From: a virus
IMG/VR virus record: IMGVR_UViG_3300040801_001904
Location: 1-57,819 of that record
Length of the DNA stretch: 57,819 nucleotides
Strand: one strand, 5' to 3'
Below, one piece after another: positions 17,344 to 27,064 of this stretch. The position numbers were made by a program, and so were the translations under genes. Each line of letters opens with the position of its first letter. Position 1 is the stretch's first letter. The notes under the pieces were generated by a model. The model was not told the DNA's origin, did not search any database, and saw nothing but the letters and a program-made list of their open reading frames with translations.

Positions 17344-17592
17344 TTAAAAAGAATGAATTACATTCCAAGTACTGTTGTAATAAACCTTAATTTGATCATT
17401 ACCTGTATCCAACCATTTCATCCCATCCGTAGGAACAACATCTGGATAATTATCAACCGAACCAGGAGGATTTGAACCAGGAAATCCAAGTAAAGCCGCT
17501 TCAATAACATCCATATTCAAATTCAATTCTAAATCATAACGAAGTGTCTGATAAGGTGGTTTTGACAAATGAAATGCAGAAGTAAAAGCCAT
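17344..17592 (-). CDS. Small fibre-associated protein
   Basis: The 82-residue protein ends with GMKWLDTGNDQIKVYYNSTWN, the typical G-x-x-W-x-D-T-x-x-x-x-L/I-K-V-Y-x-x-x-x-W signature of many phage tail and head fibre proteins. The N-terminal 45 residues are helical (YQTLRYDLELNLNMDVIEAAL). It probably forms a short trimeric element between hub and fibres. It sits 9 bases downstream of the next upstream gene start region and 2 bases from its neighbour, in the same operon. Confidence 0.6.
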   Translation of the reverse strand: MAFTSAFHLSKPPYQTLRYDLELNLNMDVIEAALLGFPGSNPPGSVDNYPDVVPTDGMKWLDTGNDQIKVYYNSTWNVIHSF

Positions 17593-17594
17593 AA

Positions 17595-18398
17595 TTAACT
17601 CCCACTATAAACTCTTAAAGTATCAACAACAATGATTTTAGGAAATGAATAAAGCCCATTTGAATCCTTTACAAATACTTCAGCCTCCACTTCTGGTAGA
17701 AATACACCACCATTCAATGATTTATTATTTGCAATAGTTAATGTATATGTTGCATCTGCATCTGGATTATTGGTATCCACAATTGGAATACTTTGAACAA
17801 GTAATCTCTCACTAAATTCACCAACAGGATCAGAATTCAAATATCTATTAGAAGAAGCACCACCAACTCTCCAAATATGAATCTCAAATGCAGCTAAATT
17901 AGAGGCATCGCCATCACCATAAGAAACAATGCTTCCATATTCAGCAGCACCATATCCATAAGCTGGATATGAATTGGTTCTGGTTCTCCAAGTAAAGATA
18001 ATATCAAATTCCTGATAAATTTGATATGATGTTACTTCGTCAAAACCAATTGTCTCAAGACAATTTACATTATTAGTCAACTCTTGAGTAACTTCATCAT
18101 CAAAACCAATTGTATCATCACAATAAACAACTAAAGATTCATCACCACTATCATAAAAACCAATAGTTTCATAAATTTCATAATCATGAGACAAAATAGG
18201 ATATGATTCACCAAAACCTATTGTGTCAATGATAAATTCATTTATTCCTTCAGGAAATACAGAATAATACCCAACTGTTTCAAATAACTCAATTGAAGTA
18301 CTTACAACAGAAAGAGAATCACCAAAACCTATTGTATCATCACAATAGATTGTAGTAGGTTCTCCTCCACCTTCCAAAGTAAACTTTAATAGATGCAT
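17595..18398 (-). CDS. Tail protein with N-terminal (D/E)T(I/V)GF repeats
   Basis: The 267 residues fall into two parts. Residues about 18-140 contain six copies of a (D/E)-T-(I/V)-G-(F/Y) unit about 22-24 residues apart (DTIGFGDS, ETVGYYS, DTIGFGES, ETIGFYDS, DTIGFDDE, ETIGFDE), probably short beta-hairpin repeats. Residues 140-267 form a beta-rich domain (AYGYGAAEYGSIVSYGDG, then TLTIANNKSLNGGVFLPE). It directly follows the giant J-like hub and so may attach fibres to the tail tip. Similar repeats occur in other phage tail proteins. Exact role unknown. Confidence 0.65.
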   Translation of the reverse strand: MHLLKFTLEGGGEPTTIYCDDTIGFGDSLSVVSTSIELFETVGYYSVFPEGINEFIIDTIGFGESYPILSHDYEIYETIGFYDSGDESLVVYCDDTIGFDDEVTQELTNNVNCLETIGFDEVTSYQIYQEFDIIFTWRTRTNSYPAYGYGAAEYGSIVSYGDGDASNLAAFEIHIWRVGGASSNRYLNSDPVGEFSERLLVQSIPIVDTNNPDADATYTLTIANNKSLNGGVFLPEVEAEVFVKDSNGLYSFPKIIVVDTLRVYSGS

Positions 18399-18401
18399 TT
18401 A

Positions 18402-21400
18402 TTAAATATCCCTGTAATATCTTAACAGCGCAGGAGAATAAGGTCTTCCCATCGGGTATCTCAATTGTATTGTATATGATGGAGAACTAAAAGTCGCTGA
18501 AGGAGTATTCAAAATATTAGTGCCTACTGCTCTAATAGTTATTGTTGGAATATTGTATTCTATTTCAGATCCTTCAGTCTGTGACATTTCAGCAGTCAGA
18601 TCAATTGGAATACTATCCAATTGAAAATGAAATACATTTGACATATCAGCTAAAGTTATTAATGGATTTGTCCAATTATAACCGTCATCAGGGGCATCAG
18701 CAGCATATTGATACTCTGGAACTTCAATACCACGAATACATCCCATAAACCTATTATTAACAGTATCAATATAATTATAATAAATCAATTCCCCATTGAT
18801 CCAAATATAACCTGAAGCTGGAAACGTACCAATCATAGTTGTTGGATCATAAGGAATCTCTGTATATTGATAATCTCTTTCATTCAATGAATTAAATATA
18901 GTTCTCGTAGGTTCTAATGAAGAAGCTTCTTCCGTACCTGTCGAGCTATAATAAACACTTGCAGTTGAATTAACAGCAAGACCAGCATAAGTATAAGTGC
19001 TACCATTTACACTATAATAAATATTAGCACCAACCGTACTTGAATACTCTGGAATACTAAAAGCAACATAAACTCTATTATTTAAAACATCATAATATGC
19101 ATATAATCTATTAACTGGCTCAACTAAGTTTGTAAACGGTAAACGGGATGTTGCACCCCCACCACCACCCTGATAAACAGGAGCAGAATAATCATGATAA
19201 ACACTTGGAAGATATTCTTCACATTCAATTGTTACTTCAAATTCATCAGATTCTTCTTTTCTTATAATTCTAAATAACTTTCCAGTCCATCCTGTAACTG
19301 GATGAGTTATACCAATAATATCCCCAATACAAAAGTAGCATCCAAGAAAATCAGTTTCAAATTTACACATCCAATCTACAAATTGTTCATAATCAAGATA
19401 ACGTAATGCCATTCTTCCAGCTTGTGTAGCTCTTTTAATACCATGAAGCTCTATTTGTCTTAAAATAACCCTTTGATCTGCAATATCTTGTTTATAATTA
19501 TCATCTGCTTCAGCAACATCCATCTTATAATCCAACAACCTATTAATAAACTCAACTCTTACTCTATTTGATCTTTCTCTTTGTGGCTTTTTTGCATAAG
19601 TAAAAGAACCTTCTTTAATATTATCTTTACTTAAATGAATTTCATCATTTATTTGACCATATACAGAAATTGCAGACTCCAAAACAAGTCGATCTGAATA
19701 AGAATTCTCTACATCAAAAGTATAACTATTTATTCCTCTAACCAAAGTTCCCTGATCACCCTTCCAATAATCATCTGGATAATTACTAAGATCTAAAAAT
19801 ATAACCGTCCTGGGACTTTCATCTTCATACAATCCTTCTGAATTAACCGTTAAAACAAAACTCTGTTTATGTAACCCAAGATACCAAACAGCCGTTTCAT
19901 CAGGATTAGGTATTTTAACTATCGGCCATCTATATCCAGCTTTACATTGAGAAACAAAAATACCCTGACAAGTTGCCAAAACATCTCTAATCATTTCACC
20001 TAAAGGTTTCTTTTCAGAATAACAATTCGAAAACAAAAACCTTGGTTCTTTTATTGGTAACACCTTTCCCAAATAAACAACAACATCATCAATTACTTCA
20101 TCACAATAACCTTCAGGATCTATTACCCCATAACCTTCATAATTTAAACTGTTTTCAGTAAGTTTCGAAATACTATATAAAGCATTCCCAATAGTTTCAT
20201 CACAATAATTAGAAAACGCAGCACCATATTTAAATTCAGAATAGTATTTACAATTTATTATAGGATAAGAATATTCTCCCTTATCAACCCCCCAAAACTT
20301 ATTAACTTCACCAACACTACCCGTGGAATAAACCGGCCAGGAGAATCCATATTTATTAAGTTCATCAGGCATTTTATAAATCCAAACTTCATGAGAACCA
20401 CCAGCACCTTCTTCTCTTTGAACATTAAATAATAACTTCTCATCATAATCATAAATCTTTAAATTAGGAGATTCTCTATATGATCCAGAATTATACAAAA
20501 AGAAAGAAGAATAAAGTGGTCCAGTAATAAGATTTTGTCTAAACCACTTAATATTCCCTCTTGAATTTGCTTCACAATTCAATATACTTGATACTGGACC
20601 ATTCTCAGAACTTAAAACACTTCTCGTATCTGGAAAAATGCCTTGCTCTCCTAAATCAATTATATAATAACCTTTATTAGAATTGTCTATTTCATTTACT
20701 TCATAATAATTAAAGTAATTTCCTTCAATTGCAGAAAACTCTAAAACAAGAGCATACCATCTATATGAATAAAGACCAGTACGACTATCCCATGCTCTTA
20801 CCTTTACACAACCTCTATAACTCTTACCACAAGCATGTGAATTTGCAACATACTCAGGACTATGCGCCCATCTCGTATCACTTATAATATCCAAATCACT
20901 TTTATCAATTATTATATGATGATTCCAAGTAGTAACATATGGTTGAACAAATTGAAAAGAAACAGCTATTTGAGCGTCAGTAGCAGCAGAATTAATTTGA
21001 CATGCTTCAATTACACAAATCCTTTGTCTCCCGGTATATCCATAAACAGGGGGTTTCCATTCATACTTTTTACCTTTATATTCTCCTGTATTCTTATCAA
21101 ATTCTAATATTACATATTTTCCCCACCAACTACGATTCCAAATTCCTGTTTGTCCATATGTTTGTGGATAATTCATAATATTATAAAAAGAAGTTCCCCA
21201 AGGATTATCATTATCCATTCTTTCTTGAATATAATCAAGAAACCAAACATCTATCGGCCATTGCCAATAAAAACCAGGATCATCATAATCTGATGGTTGA
21301 GGATACGCCCGACCATCTGTAAAATTATCAAAACTAAACCAAATAATATCACCAGGAACAGGATCTTCAGGTAAAGGCGTAACCAAAGTAACAGAATTAC

Positions 21401-23165
21401 TATCATGTGAAGCTATTTGCCATCCCCATTTCATATAATTACCCTGTTCATGAGGATAAAACTGAACAGAATCATATTCATATTCAGCCCAATCATAAAG
21501 ATTAGGATCAAATGGTGACTGATAATTTGTAATGATTCTTTCTCTTGTACTTCCTTCACCAACAATAGACCATGATGCCTGTCTTTCTCGTACTCTTGTA
21601 AGATACAAATAATTACCAGTTACAGGAGGAATTGCATACCAACCGTCAACAATAATATATGTTGAAGTATGTTCTAAAACTCTATATCTTTCAGCAGCAT
21701 CAGTAGTACCAAAATTACGGAAATAAGCCCAAAAACCATTAGCACTATCAGGATCAATTAAATAACCATCTGGATAAAGATTAAAAGTATCAGAATAAAG
21801 TTTACATCTTCTATTTGGTAAATATTCTGCATCAGCAGTCAATTCAAAAGTTTCACCCCAAATAAAATAAGACTGCCTTTCTAAACCAAACAACAAAATA
21901 GAATCATTTGCAATCTCCATACTAAGCATTTTTACACTTGGAATAGAATTAGAATATGTACTTTCCCCTTGAATAATAACCGTTTCATCATATATAACAG
22001 AATGAACGGTATCATCAGATCTATCTATATAGAAAATATCATATTTCATAGAATACGGAGCATGGTGATGATCTAAATCATTTGCATAATCCCAATTCCT
22101 ACAATGAACAATATATAAATGATCAGGATTAGTATCTATATCCTGACGAGAAAAAGACTGACTATTATTATATCCTTTTGTTATATTATTATATGAGTAT
22201 TCATCTTCTACTAATTTAATATATGTATATTCATAAAAAAGCAACTTCCTTATAGAACATCTAACATAGTACCAAGGCTGACCCCTATTTTCAACACCAG
22301 TTGAATCCAACACTCCATAAAAATCATCAGCCAAACTATCTCTATAACAATGAGAATAATCATGAAAAGCATAATCAGGATTATTAAAACAAGAATATGG
22401 ATGATGTTTTGTAACACTTGATGATACTTCTGCTTTTAAATCCGGTTGTTGTTGTGGCATACCTGCAACAGCAACAGTATTTACATAATCTGTATCAAAG
22501 GAATTCTCAACAGCCATTGCAACTGATAAGGGAACTAACATAGCCCCCCACCAATACATAACAGAAACATCTTTAATTACAGGGAAGTTTTCTAATGTAT
22601 ATGTATTGTTCCAATCATAAAAGTTATATCTTAAATTAGTTATAGGAACCCAACCCAATTCATGCCAACCATATTCACCATGTAAAAAATCATCCATTCG
22701 CAACCAAAGCCAATGATGAAGAAAATCCAAATACACTCTATTAATGTAATAGATTCCAGTTATTTCATCAGCAAAGGTAGCAAAGAACTCATGATGAAGC
22801 CATTCAATATCTAAATCTTGACCTTGATCTTGCGCGGCCTGTTCATAATCATTTTCAATATCATTAAGAACTGGATTATTATAATGTCTTGGATCTACAA
22901 CTGCTGGAACATCATCATCAACCCAAATAGTATTGCCAGGACACATATCCGTTCCAATTAAAAAAGGAACTGGACTTGATTTTACTATAGTACTTGAAGG
23001 TGCGTGTTGTTCACTATCTCTTTTATGCTTCTTTGCATCCTTAGTATGAAACAAATAATTACCAATCGCCATACCAGCATACATACCGGCACTACCACCG
23101 TAAAAAGCACAAACGCCAGTAAGTACTCCCTGAGCAACATAATTTCCAGTTGGACCAAAATCCAT
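18402..23165 (-). CDS. Giant J-like tail hub/host-specificity protein (paralogue 2)
   Basis: The 1587-residue protein begins with a Gly-rich hydrophobic segment, then SPVPFLIGTDMCPGNTIWVDD (about 58-78), matching APIPLAYGQNKLYGGCVWMGD of the upstream 753-residue protein. Further shared blocks are DNIKEGSFTYAKKP (about 1178), GIKRATQAGRMALRYLD (about 1241), FCIGDIIGITHPVTGW (about 1276) and GTFPASGYIWINGELIYY near the C-terminus. The gap between the first two blocks is about 1100 residues here but about 315 in its paralogue. So an insertion of roughly 780 residues, rich in Tyr/Trp/Asp, has expanded this copy, probably as a receptor-binding domain. Confidence 0.78.
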   Translation of the reverse strand: MDFGPTGNYVAQGVLTGVCAFYGGSAGMYAGMAIGNYLFHTKDAKKHKRDSEQHAPSSTIVKSSPVPFLIGTDMCPGNTIWVDDDVPAVVDPRHYNNPVLNDIENDYEQAAQDQGQDLDIEWLHHEFFATFADEITGIYYINRVYLDFLHHWLWLRMDDFLHGEYGWHELGWVPITNLRYNFYDWNNTYTLENFPVIKDVSVMYWWGAMLVPLSVAMAVENSFDTDYVNTVAVAGMPQQQPDLKAEVSSSVTKHHPYSCFNNPDYAFHDYSHCYRDSLADDFYGVLDSTGVENRGQPWYYVRCSIRKLLFYEYTYIKLVEDEYSYNNITKGYNNSQSFSRQDIDTNPDHLYIVHCRNWDYANDLDHHHAPYSMKYDIFYIDRSDDTVHSVIYDETVIIQGESTYSNSIPSVKMLSMEIANDSILLFGLERQSYFIWGETFELTADAEYLPNRRCKLYSDTFNLYPDGYLIDPDSANGFWAYFRNFGTTDAAERYRVLEHTSTYIIVDGWYAIPPVTGNYLYLTRVRERQASWSIVGEGSTRERIITNYQSPFDPNLYDWAEYEYDSVQFYPHEQGNYMKWGWQIASHDSNSVTLVTPLPEDPVPGDIIWFSFDNFTDGRAYPQPSDYDDPGFYWQWPIDVWFLDYIQERMDNDNPWGTSFYNIMNYPQTYGQTGIWNRSWWGKYVILEFDKNTGEYKGKKYEWKPPVYGYTGRQRICVIEACQINSAATDAQIAVSFQFVQPYVTTWNHHIIIDKSDLDIISDTRWAHSPEYVANSHACGKSYRGCVKVRAWDSRTGLYSYRWYALVLEFSAIEGNYFNYYEVNEIDNSNKGYYIIDLGEQGIFPDTRSVLSSENGPVSSILNCEANSRGNIKWFRQNLITGPLYSSFFLYNSGSYRESPNLKIYDYDEKLLFNVQREEGAGGSHEVWIYKMPDELNKYGFSWPVYSTGSVGEVNKFWGVDKGEYSYPIINCKYYSEFKYGAAFSNYCDETIGNALYSISKLTENSLNYEGYGVIDPEGYCDEVIDDVVVYLGKVLPIKEPRFLFSNCYSEKKPLGEMIRDVLATCQGIFVSQCKAGYRWPIVKIPNPDETAVWYLGLHKQSFVLTVNSEGLYEDESPRTVIFLDLSNYPDDYWKGDQGTLVRGINSYTFDVENSYSDRLVLESAISVYGQINDEIHLSKDNIKEGSFTYAKKPQRERSNRVRVEFINRLLDYKMDVAEADDNYKQDIADQRVILRQIELHGIKRATQAGRMALRYLDYEQFVDWMCKFETDFLGCYFCIGDIIGITHPVTGWTGKLFRIIRKEESDEFEVTIECEEYLPSVYHDYSAPVYQGGGGGATSRLPFTNLVEPVNRLYAYYDVLNNRVYVAFSIPEYSSTVGANIYYSVNGSTYTYAGLAVNSTASVYYSSTGTEEASSLEPTRTIFNSLNERDYQYTEIPYDPTTMIGTFPASGYIWINGELIYYNYIDTVNNRFMGCIRGIEVPEYQYAADAPDDGYNWTNPLITLADMSNVFHFQLDSIPIDLTAEMSQTEGSEIEYNIPTITIRAVGTNILNTPSATFSSPSYTIQLRYPMGRPYSPALLRYYRDI

Positions 23166-23174
23166 TTTAACCTC

Positions 23175-25436
23175 TTAAACAATTGTTAATGAAACTTCAG
23201 TCGCATCATCAAAATCAGAAACAATACCAGCAATATTTACAGAAACAATCTTTATATACCAAGTAACACCAACATCAGAATTATAAAAGTTAATACGAGG
23301 TAGAGTAGTTTGTTTTAAATGACAATATTCACCAGAAGCATGAGCGGTTGCATTTGTACCTCTGGTACAACCTTCAAATTCATTATTAACTTCATCAATT
23401 GATGTATATGTAATCAATTCATCTTCAATCCAAAATGATCCTGCATCTGGAAAAGTACCATATAAAGTTGCGCTACTAAATGGAATAGTTGTTTGAACAT
23501 CATCAATAGCACCAAGCAATTCAACAGAATATGTAGCTCTTGCAAATTGACCAACATTTACATATTCACCACTAACTCCACGTTTCAACCAAACCTGTGC
23601 GCCCATCCACCAAGCAGAATCAGGACGTTTAAAATTAACCCAAACAAAATCATTATCAATATCCTGAACAACATGGACCCTTTCAATATCATCTGGATAA
23701 GTATAAACATCATCACCAGGAGATGGTGAAGTTGTATTGAAAACCTGTAAAATATCATCTCCATAAATAAAACGACTATACTCAAGACAATTTAACTTAA
23801 TTTCATCATTACTTATCTCCTCCATTGAAACAATTCTAAACTCCTTTGCTTCCCAACCCAAAGTAGAATGTGAAACTCCAATTATATCTCCAACCTTAAA
23901 TAAATAACCAACTACATCAGTTACAAATTCACAATAATAAACAACGTAAGATGAAAAATCAGCAAACCATTTACACATTCGCATGGCTTGTGATTTACGT
24001 TTAACACCTTTCAATCTTATTTGCTTTTGATTGTATTCTCCTCTTGTATGATCTATATATACATCAGTATATGCTTCAGGCTGATCAACTTCAACAACAT
24101 CCCATATATAGTTATTCTTTAATACAGTAGATGGAGGAACAATTGCTTTTCTATTAATAAATTCAATTCTACATGAATTAATCCGTTCTGAACTTGGAGT
24201 TTTAGTCCAATTAAAAGAACCTTCTTTTATATTATCCTTTGTTAAACTAACCGTAATTCCACTATCGGGTGCTAAAGGAAGATCATCAACAAGATCCACA
24301 TAATTAGTTTCTTGTATATTAATCATTTCTGAATAAGTAACATCATCTATCTTAAAACTTAAATAAGCTCCTTCCCAAAAACCACTTGGTTCAGCAATTG
24401 TAGAACTAAAATAGATTCTATTTACAGTACATCCACCACCTGATGTAAGATCAACTGTATATTCATCACTAAAATAACCTGAAACATTCTCATTCTCATT
24501 TTCTATCTTTGCAAATAACAATCCCTGACTAAAAGCAATAATACCTCTACAAGTTTGAAGAATATCTTTTACAATATCATATCCCTTTACTCTTGAATCA
24601 AATTCATTTGAATATCTAAATCGAGGTTCTTGAACAGTAACACCATCTTGATCAATATATTCAACCAATTCATCACAATATGCAGAAGCAATATACCAAC
24701 TGGTATCTGGTGTATCTGGATCACCATCAAACATACTTGTTGGTATTTCCACACCATAACGAGTATTAGTTAAAAAGTCATATAAACAACGAATTGGATT
24801 TGCGTCTTCTTCACCTTCCTCTGTTAAAAACCCAATTACTTCAGCGGAAAAAGATGGAATTGTATTAAAATAACCACCATCAAAATAACCATTAACAACT
24901 GAATAAGCTGTATATTTAAAAGGAACAGCAGGATTAGCAGAACCAGCTAAATCATCATCAATATCTGCATTTACTGTTTGAGTTGCAGAACCATTGTATG
25001 AAACAACAGTAAAATACATATCATCATCACGTATATCCCAAATTGTTTTATCATCAATCCAATATCTTCTTGTATATCCTTGAACTTCCCCTTCACAATG
25101 AGCCATTGCAAATTCAACCCACATTTGAGCAGAATATGTAGAAGGGCTTTTTTTACCTCCTCCACTTTCTTCCATTGCTGTATCAATATCACCCATCCAA
25201 ACACAACCACCATAAAGTTTATTCTGACCATATGCAAGTGGAATAGGTGCATTATGAACATATGAATTTATACCCAAATCACCTGTTGGTGGTGGATCGG
25301 GAGCATCAGCAGGATCTAACCAACCACCAATTAAACCTCCCAAAGACATACCAATATAAAAACCAGCAGGACCAAAAAATGATCCTATAATTCCACCACC
25401 AATACTACCAACAAGCTGTCCTGTTGTCATTCCCAT
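23175..25436 (-). CDS. J: J-like central tail hub protein (paralogue 1)
   Basis: This 753-residue protein has the layout of lambda gpJ/GTA-type tail hubs (phage-tail_3 class). It has an N-terminal glycine-rich membrane-like segment (about 5-40), a hub core with APIPLAYGQNKLYGGCVWMG (60-79), DNIKEGSFNWTKTP (about 398), GVKRKSQAMRMCKWF (477-491) and LFKVGDIIGVSHSTLGW, and C-terminal fibronectin-like domains. Such hubs form the tip trimer that triggers DNA ejection. The start overlaps the NlpC/P60 gene by 32 bases. It is of normal length and lacks the large insertion of the downstream copy. Confidence 0.8.
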   Translation of the reverse strand: MGMTTGQLVGSIGGGIIGSFFGPAGFYIGMSLGGLIGGWLDPADAPDPPPTGDLGINSYVHNAPIPLAYGQNKLYGGCVWMGDIDTAMEESGGGKKSPSTYSAQMWVEFAMAHCEGEVQGYTRRYWIDDKTIWDIRDDDMYFTVVSYNGSATQTVNADIDDDLAGSANPAVPFKYTAYSVVNGYFDGGYFNTIPSFSAEVIGFLTEEGEEDANPIRCLYDFLTNTRYGVEIPTSMFDGDPDTPDTSWYIASAYCDELVEYIDQDGVTVQEPRFRYSNEFDSRVKGYDIVKDILQTCRGIIAFSQGLLFAKIENENENVSGYFSDEYTVDLTSGGGCTVNRIYFSSTIAEPSGFWEGAYLSFKIDDVTYSEMINIQETNYVDLVDDLPLAPDSGITVSLTKDNIKEGSFNWTKTPSSERINSCRIEFINRKAIVPPSTVLKNNYIWDVVEVDQPEAYTDVYIDHTRGEYNQKQIRLKGVKRKSQAMRMCKWFADFSSYVVYYCEFVTDVVGYLFKVGDIIGVSHSTLGWEAKEFRIVSMEEISNDEIKLNCLEYSRFIYGDDILQVFNTTSPSPGDDVYTYPDDIERVHVVQDIDNDFVWVNFKRPDSAWWMGAQVWLKRGVSGEYVNVGQFARATYSVELLGAIDDVQTTIPFSSATLYGTFPDAGSFWIEDELITYTSIDEVNNEFEGCTRGTNATAHASGEYCHLKQTTLPRINFYNSDVGVTWYIKIVSVNIAGIVSDFDDATEVSLTIV

Positions 25437-25893
25437 TATAGTTAATTTCCCTATGCATCATATAACCCGCAATTAACCTTTTATATCCCTGACTAAGACA
25501 CTCAATTGTAACCTTACTTGAACCCTTACCCAAAGTACTTTTAGCATGTATAAATTTATCATCATCCAAAAGAATACCACAATGATGAATTGGATACTTT
25601 CTACCCCAAATACGAAAAAGAACCAATCCACTTTGAACTGGTTCTTCACAAAGTTCAAACTTCCAAGTGTTAATAAGCCCTTCTACAAGTCTTTCTCCCT
25701 GATGCTTATCTCTCCACCATAAAGGATAATAATGAGAATCAACCCTTGGTAAATTCATTCCTGATCTTGTATGTGATAACCAAATAAGTCCTGAACAATC
25801 TAAACCAAGGGTTGTTCTTCCATAATGACAAAAAGGAATTCCAACTAACTTTTTAGCTTCAGTTATAATTCTACTTGATTCTATCATTATCAT
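25405..25893 (-). CDS. K: NlpC/P60 tail-tip peptidase (gpK-like)
   Basis: The ATG at 25893 (or 25887) is preferred to a TTG at 25899 that overlaps the upstream stop; no SD is visible, so translation is probably coupled. The ~162 residues contain the NlpC/P60 catalytic Cys in GLDCSGLIW and the catalytic His region PIHHCGILLDDDKFIHA. Family members are cysteine peptidases acting on the peptide stems of peptidoglycan; in lambda-like phages gpK acts in tail-tip assembly or local cell-wall opening. The order gpM, gpL, gpK, gpJ is conserved here. It is not a dedicated endolysin by context. Confidence 0.88.
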   Translation of the reverse strand: MIMIESSRIITEAKKLVGIPFCHYGRTTLGLDCSGLIWLSHTRSGMNLPRVDSHYYPLWWRDKHQGERLVEGLINTWKFELCEEPVQSGLVLFRIWGRKYPIHHCGILLDDDKFIHAKSTLGKGSSKVTIECLSQGYKRLIAGYMMHREINYNGNDNRTACW

Positions 25894-25895
25894 TA

Positions 25896-26702
25896 TCAAA
25901 TAATTGGTTGTTTAGGCACAGTCGGGAAACCTCCGTAATTAGCATAATTATCAAAGGTATTTTGACACGCATCTGGATTCTTTGCACAAAGTTTCTGAAC
26001 CTTAATGGAAGTTCCAGAAGGTACAGTATGACCAAATGAAACTCTTACAGTAACATCACCAGTTCCATTATATGCAATGGGTCTTACCTCTCCTATGTAA
26101 TCTCCACTTGTAATTTCAACATAACCAGGAAGAAAGTAATTAACTGCTTGACCATGTGCAATTGTAAACAAAGTTCCATTCGATTCAGCAGATATATTAC
26201 CAGTATATTGATAATCGCTTAAATCCAATTCACAAGTAGTTTGATGTGCAAAACGCCAATTACATCCTATCTGATAAATCCTTCTTGGGTATTCACGATC
26301 TAACATATACAATGGACGTACCGTAACTGTTACCCAATTTTCATCTCCTTTAGGAGCATCCATTTCACCCCAAAAAAGAAGAACAGAACCCAATACTGAA
26401 GTACCAGAAACAAATAGAAGATAAATCTTACACTCTCTACGTTCTAAATTTCCACCCAATACCCATTGTTTAAAAGATAAATCAGTATTATCTAAACCAA
26501 TATCCAATTCATTTAAAACAGTTCCATCTTCAGTTGTAATTGTGCCTCTTTTAATTGCCAAAGCGGTATAAGCACCTATATCCTGATTATTAGCAACATA
26601 TCTATAAGTGGCATCTCTAAGAATAAACTCATATCCAGTTAAAACAGTTTGAGCCTTCTTATAAAAATACGGAAGTAAACTGGAACTTACTGTTTTAGGC
26701 AT
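25896..26702 (-). CDS. L: gpL-like minor tail protein (DUF2163 type, likely Fe-S)
   Basis: The start is set at the ATG at 26702 because GGAGGA lies nine bases upstream and it overlaps the previous stop (TAATG); an ATG at 26741 would overlap the upstream gene by 40 bases. The 268 residues include a C-terminal half typical of DUF2163/gpL proteins: IGCNWRFAHQTTCELD and KLCAKNPDACQNTFDNYANY, followed by a G-F-P-x-x-P end. The four Cys correspond to those that hold an iron-sulfur cluster in lambda gpL. The protein joins the tape-measure end to the tip hub. Confidence 0.82.
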   Translation of the reverse strand: MPKTVSSSLLPYFYKKAQTVLTGYEFILRDATYRYVANNQDIGAYTALAIKRGTITTEDGTVLNELDIGLDNTDLSFKQWVLGGNLERRECKIYLLFVSGTSVLGSVLLFWGEMDAPKGDENWVTVTVRPLYMLDREYPRRIYQIGCNWRFAHQTTCELDLSDYQYTGNISAESNGTLFTIAHGQAVNYFLPGYVEITSGDYIGEVRPIAYNGTGDVTVRVSFGHTVPSGTSIKVQKLCAKNPDACQNTFDNYANYGGFPTVPKQPII

Positions 26703-27052
26703 TACGTTAATTCCTCCAAGAACGTAATATTGAAATTCCAAACATTTCCCAAACCATCAGGATTTTCATATTCAAATTCTTCATAAGTAACATAAAAAGT
26801 ATTACTACCAAAAAACGTAGGATTAACAATCCAATTGAAAGGAGTTAAACCACCTGTTTGACCATTATAATGCGCCAAAATTGCATCACGTTCTGTATTG
26901 TTTCTTCCACGAATTTCAACCGTCCATCTTCGTTGTGGTGCTGTTGATTTCAATCTTCGTTTAACACGCCAACCCTCCATTTTAGTTTGTAGAATATTAT
27001 ACTTAGGTTTTTCTGGTGTTAAACGATGTATCTCAAACGTAAAATCAGCCAT
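26702..27052 (-). CDS. M: gpM-like minor tail protein
   Basis: This 116-residue, beta-rich protein lies directly after the tape measure and before gpL, the lambda gpM position. Features shared with the phage minor tail family are the Arg/Lys-rich WRVKRRLKSTAPQRRW, a mid helix (ERDAILAHYNGQTGG) and the C-terminal FNITFLEEL end. AAGGAG precedes the ATG. It forms part of the ring that closes the distal tail end around the tape measure C-terminus. Confidence 0.75.
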   Translation of the reverse strand: MADFTFEIHRLTPEKPKYNILQTKMEGWRVKRRLKSTAPQRRWTVEIRGRNNTERDAILAHYNGQTGGLTPFNWIVNPTFFGSNTFYVTYEEFEYENPDGLGNVWNFNITFLEELT

Positions 27053-27064
27053 TCTAACAACTCC

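Noticed and set aside
25405-25893. Endolysin
   Set aside because: The NlpC/P60 protein sits in the gpL-gpK-gpJ order and so is a tail-tip peptidase.
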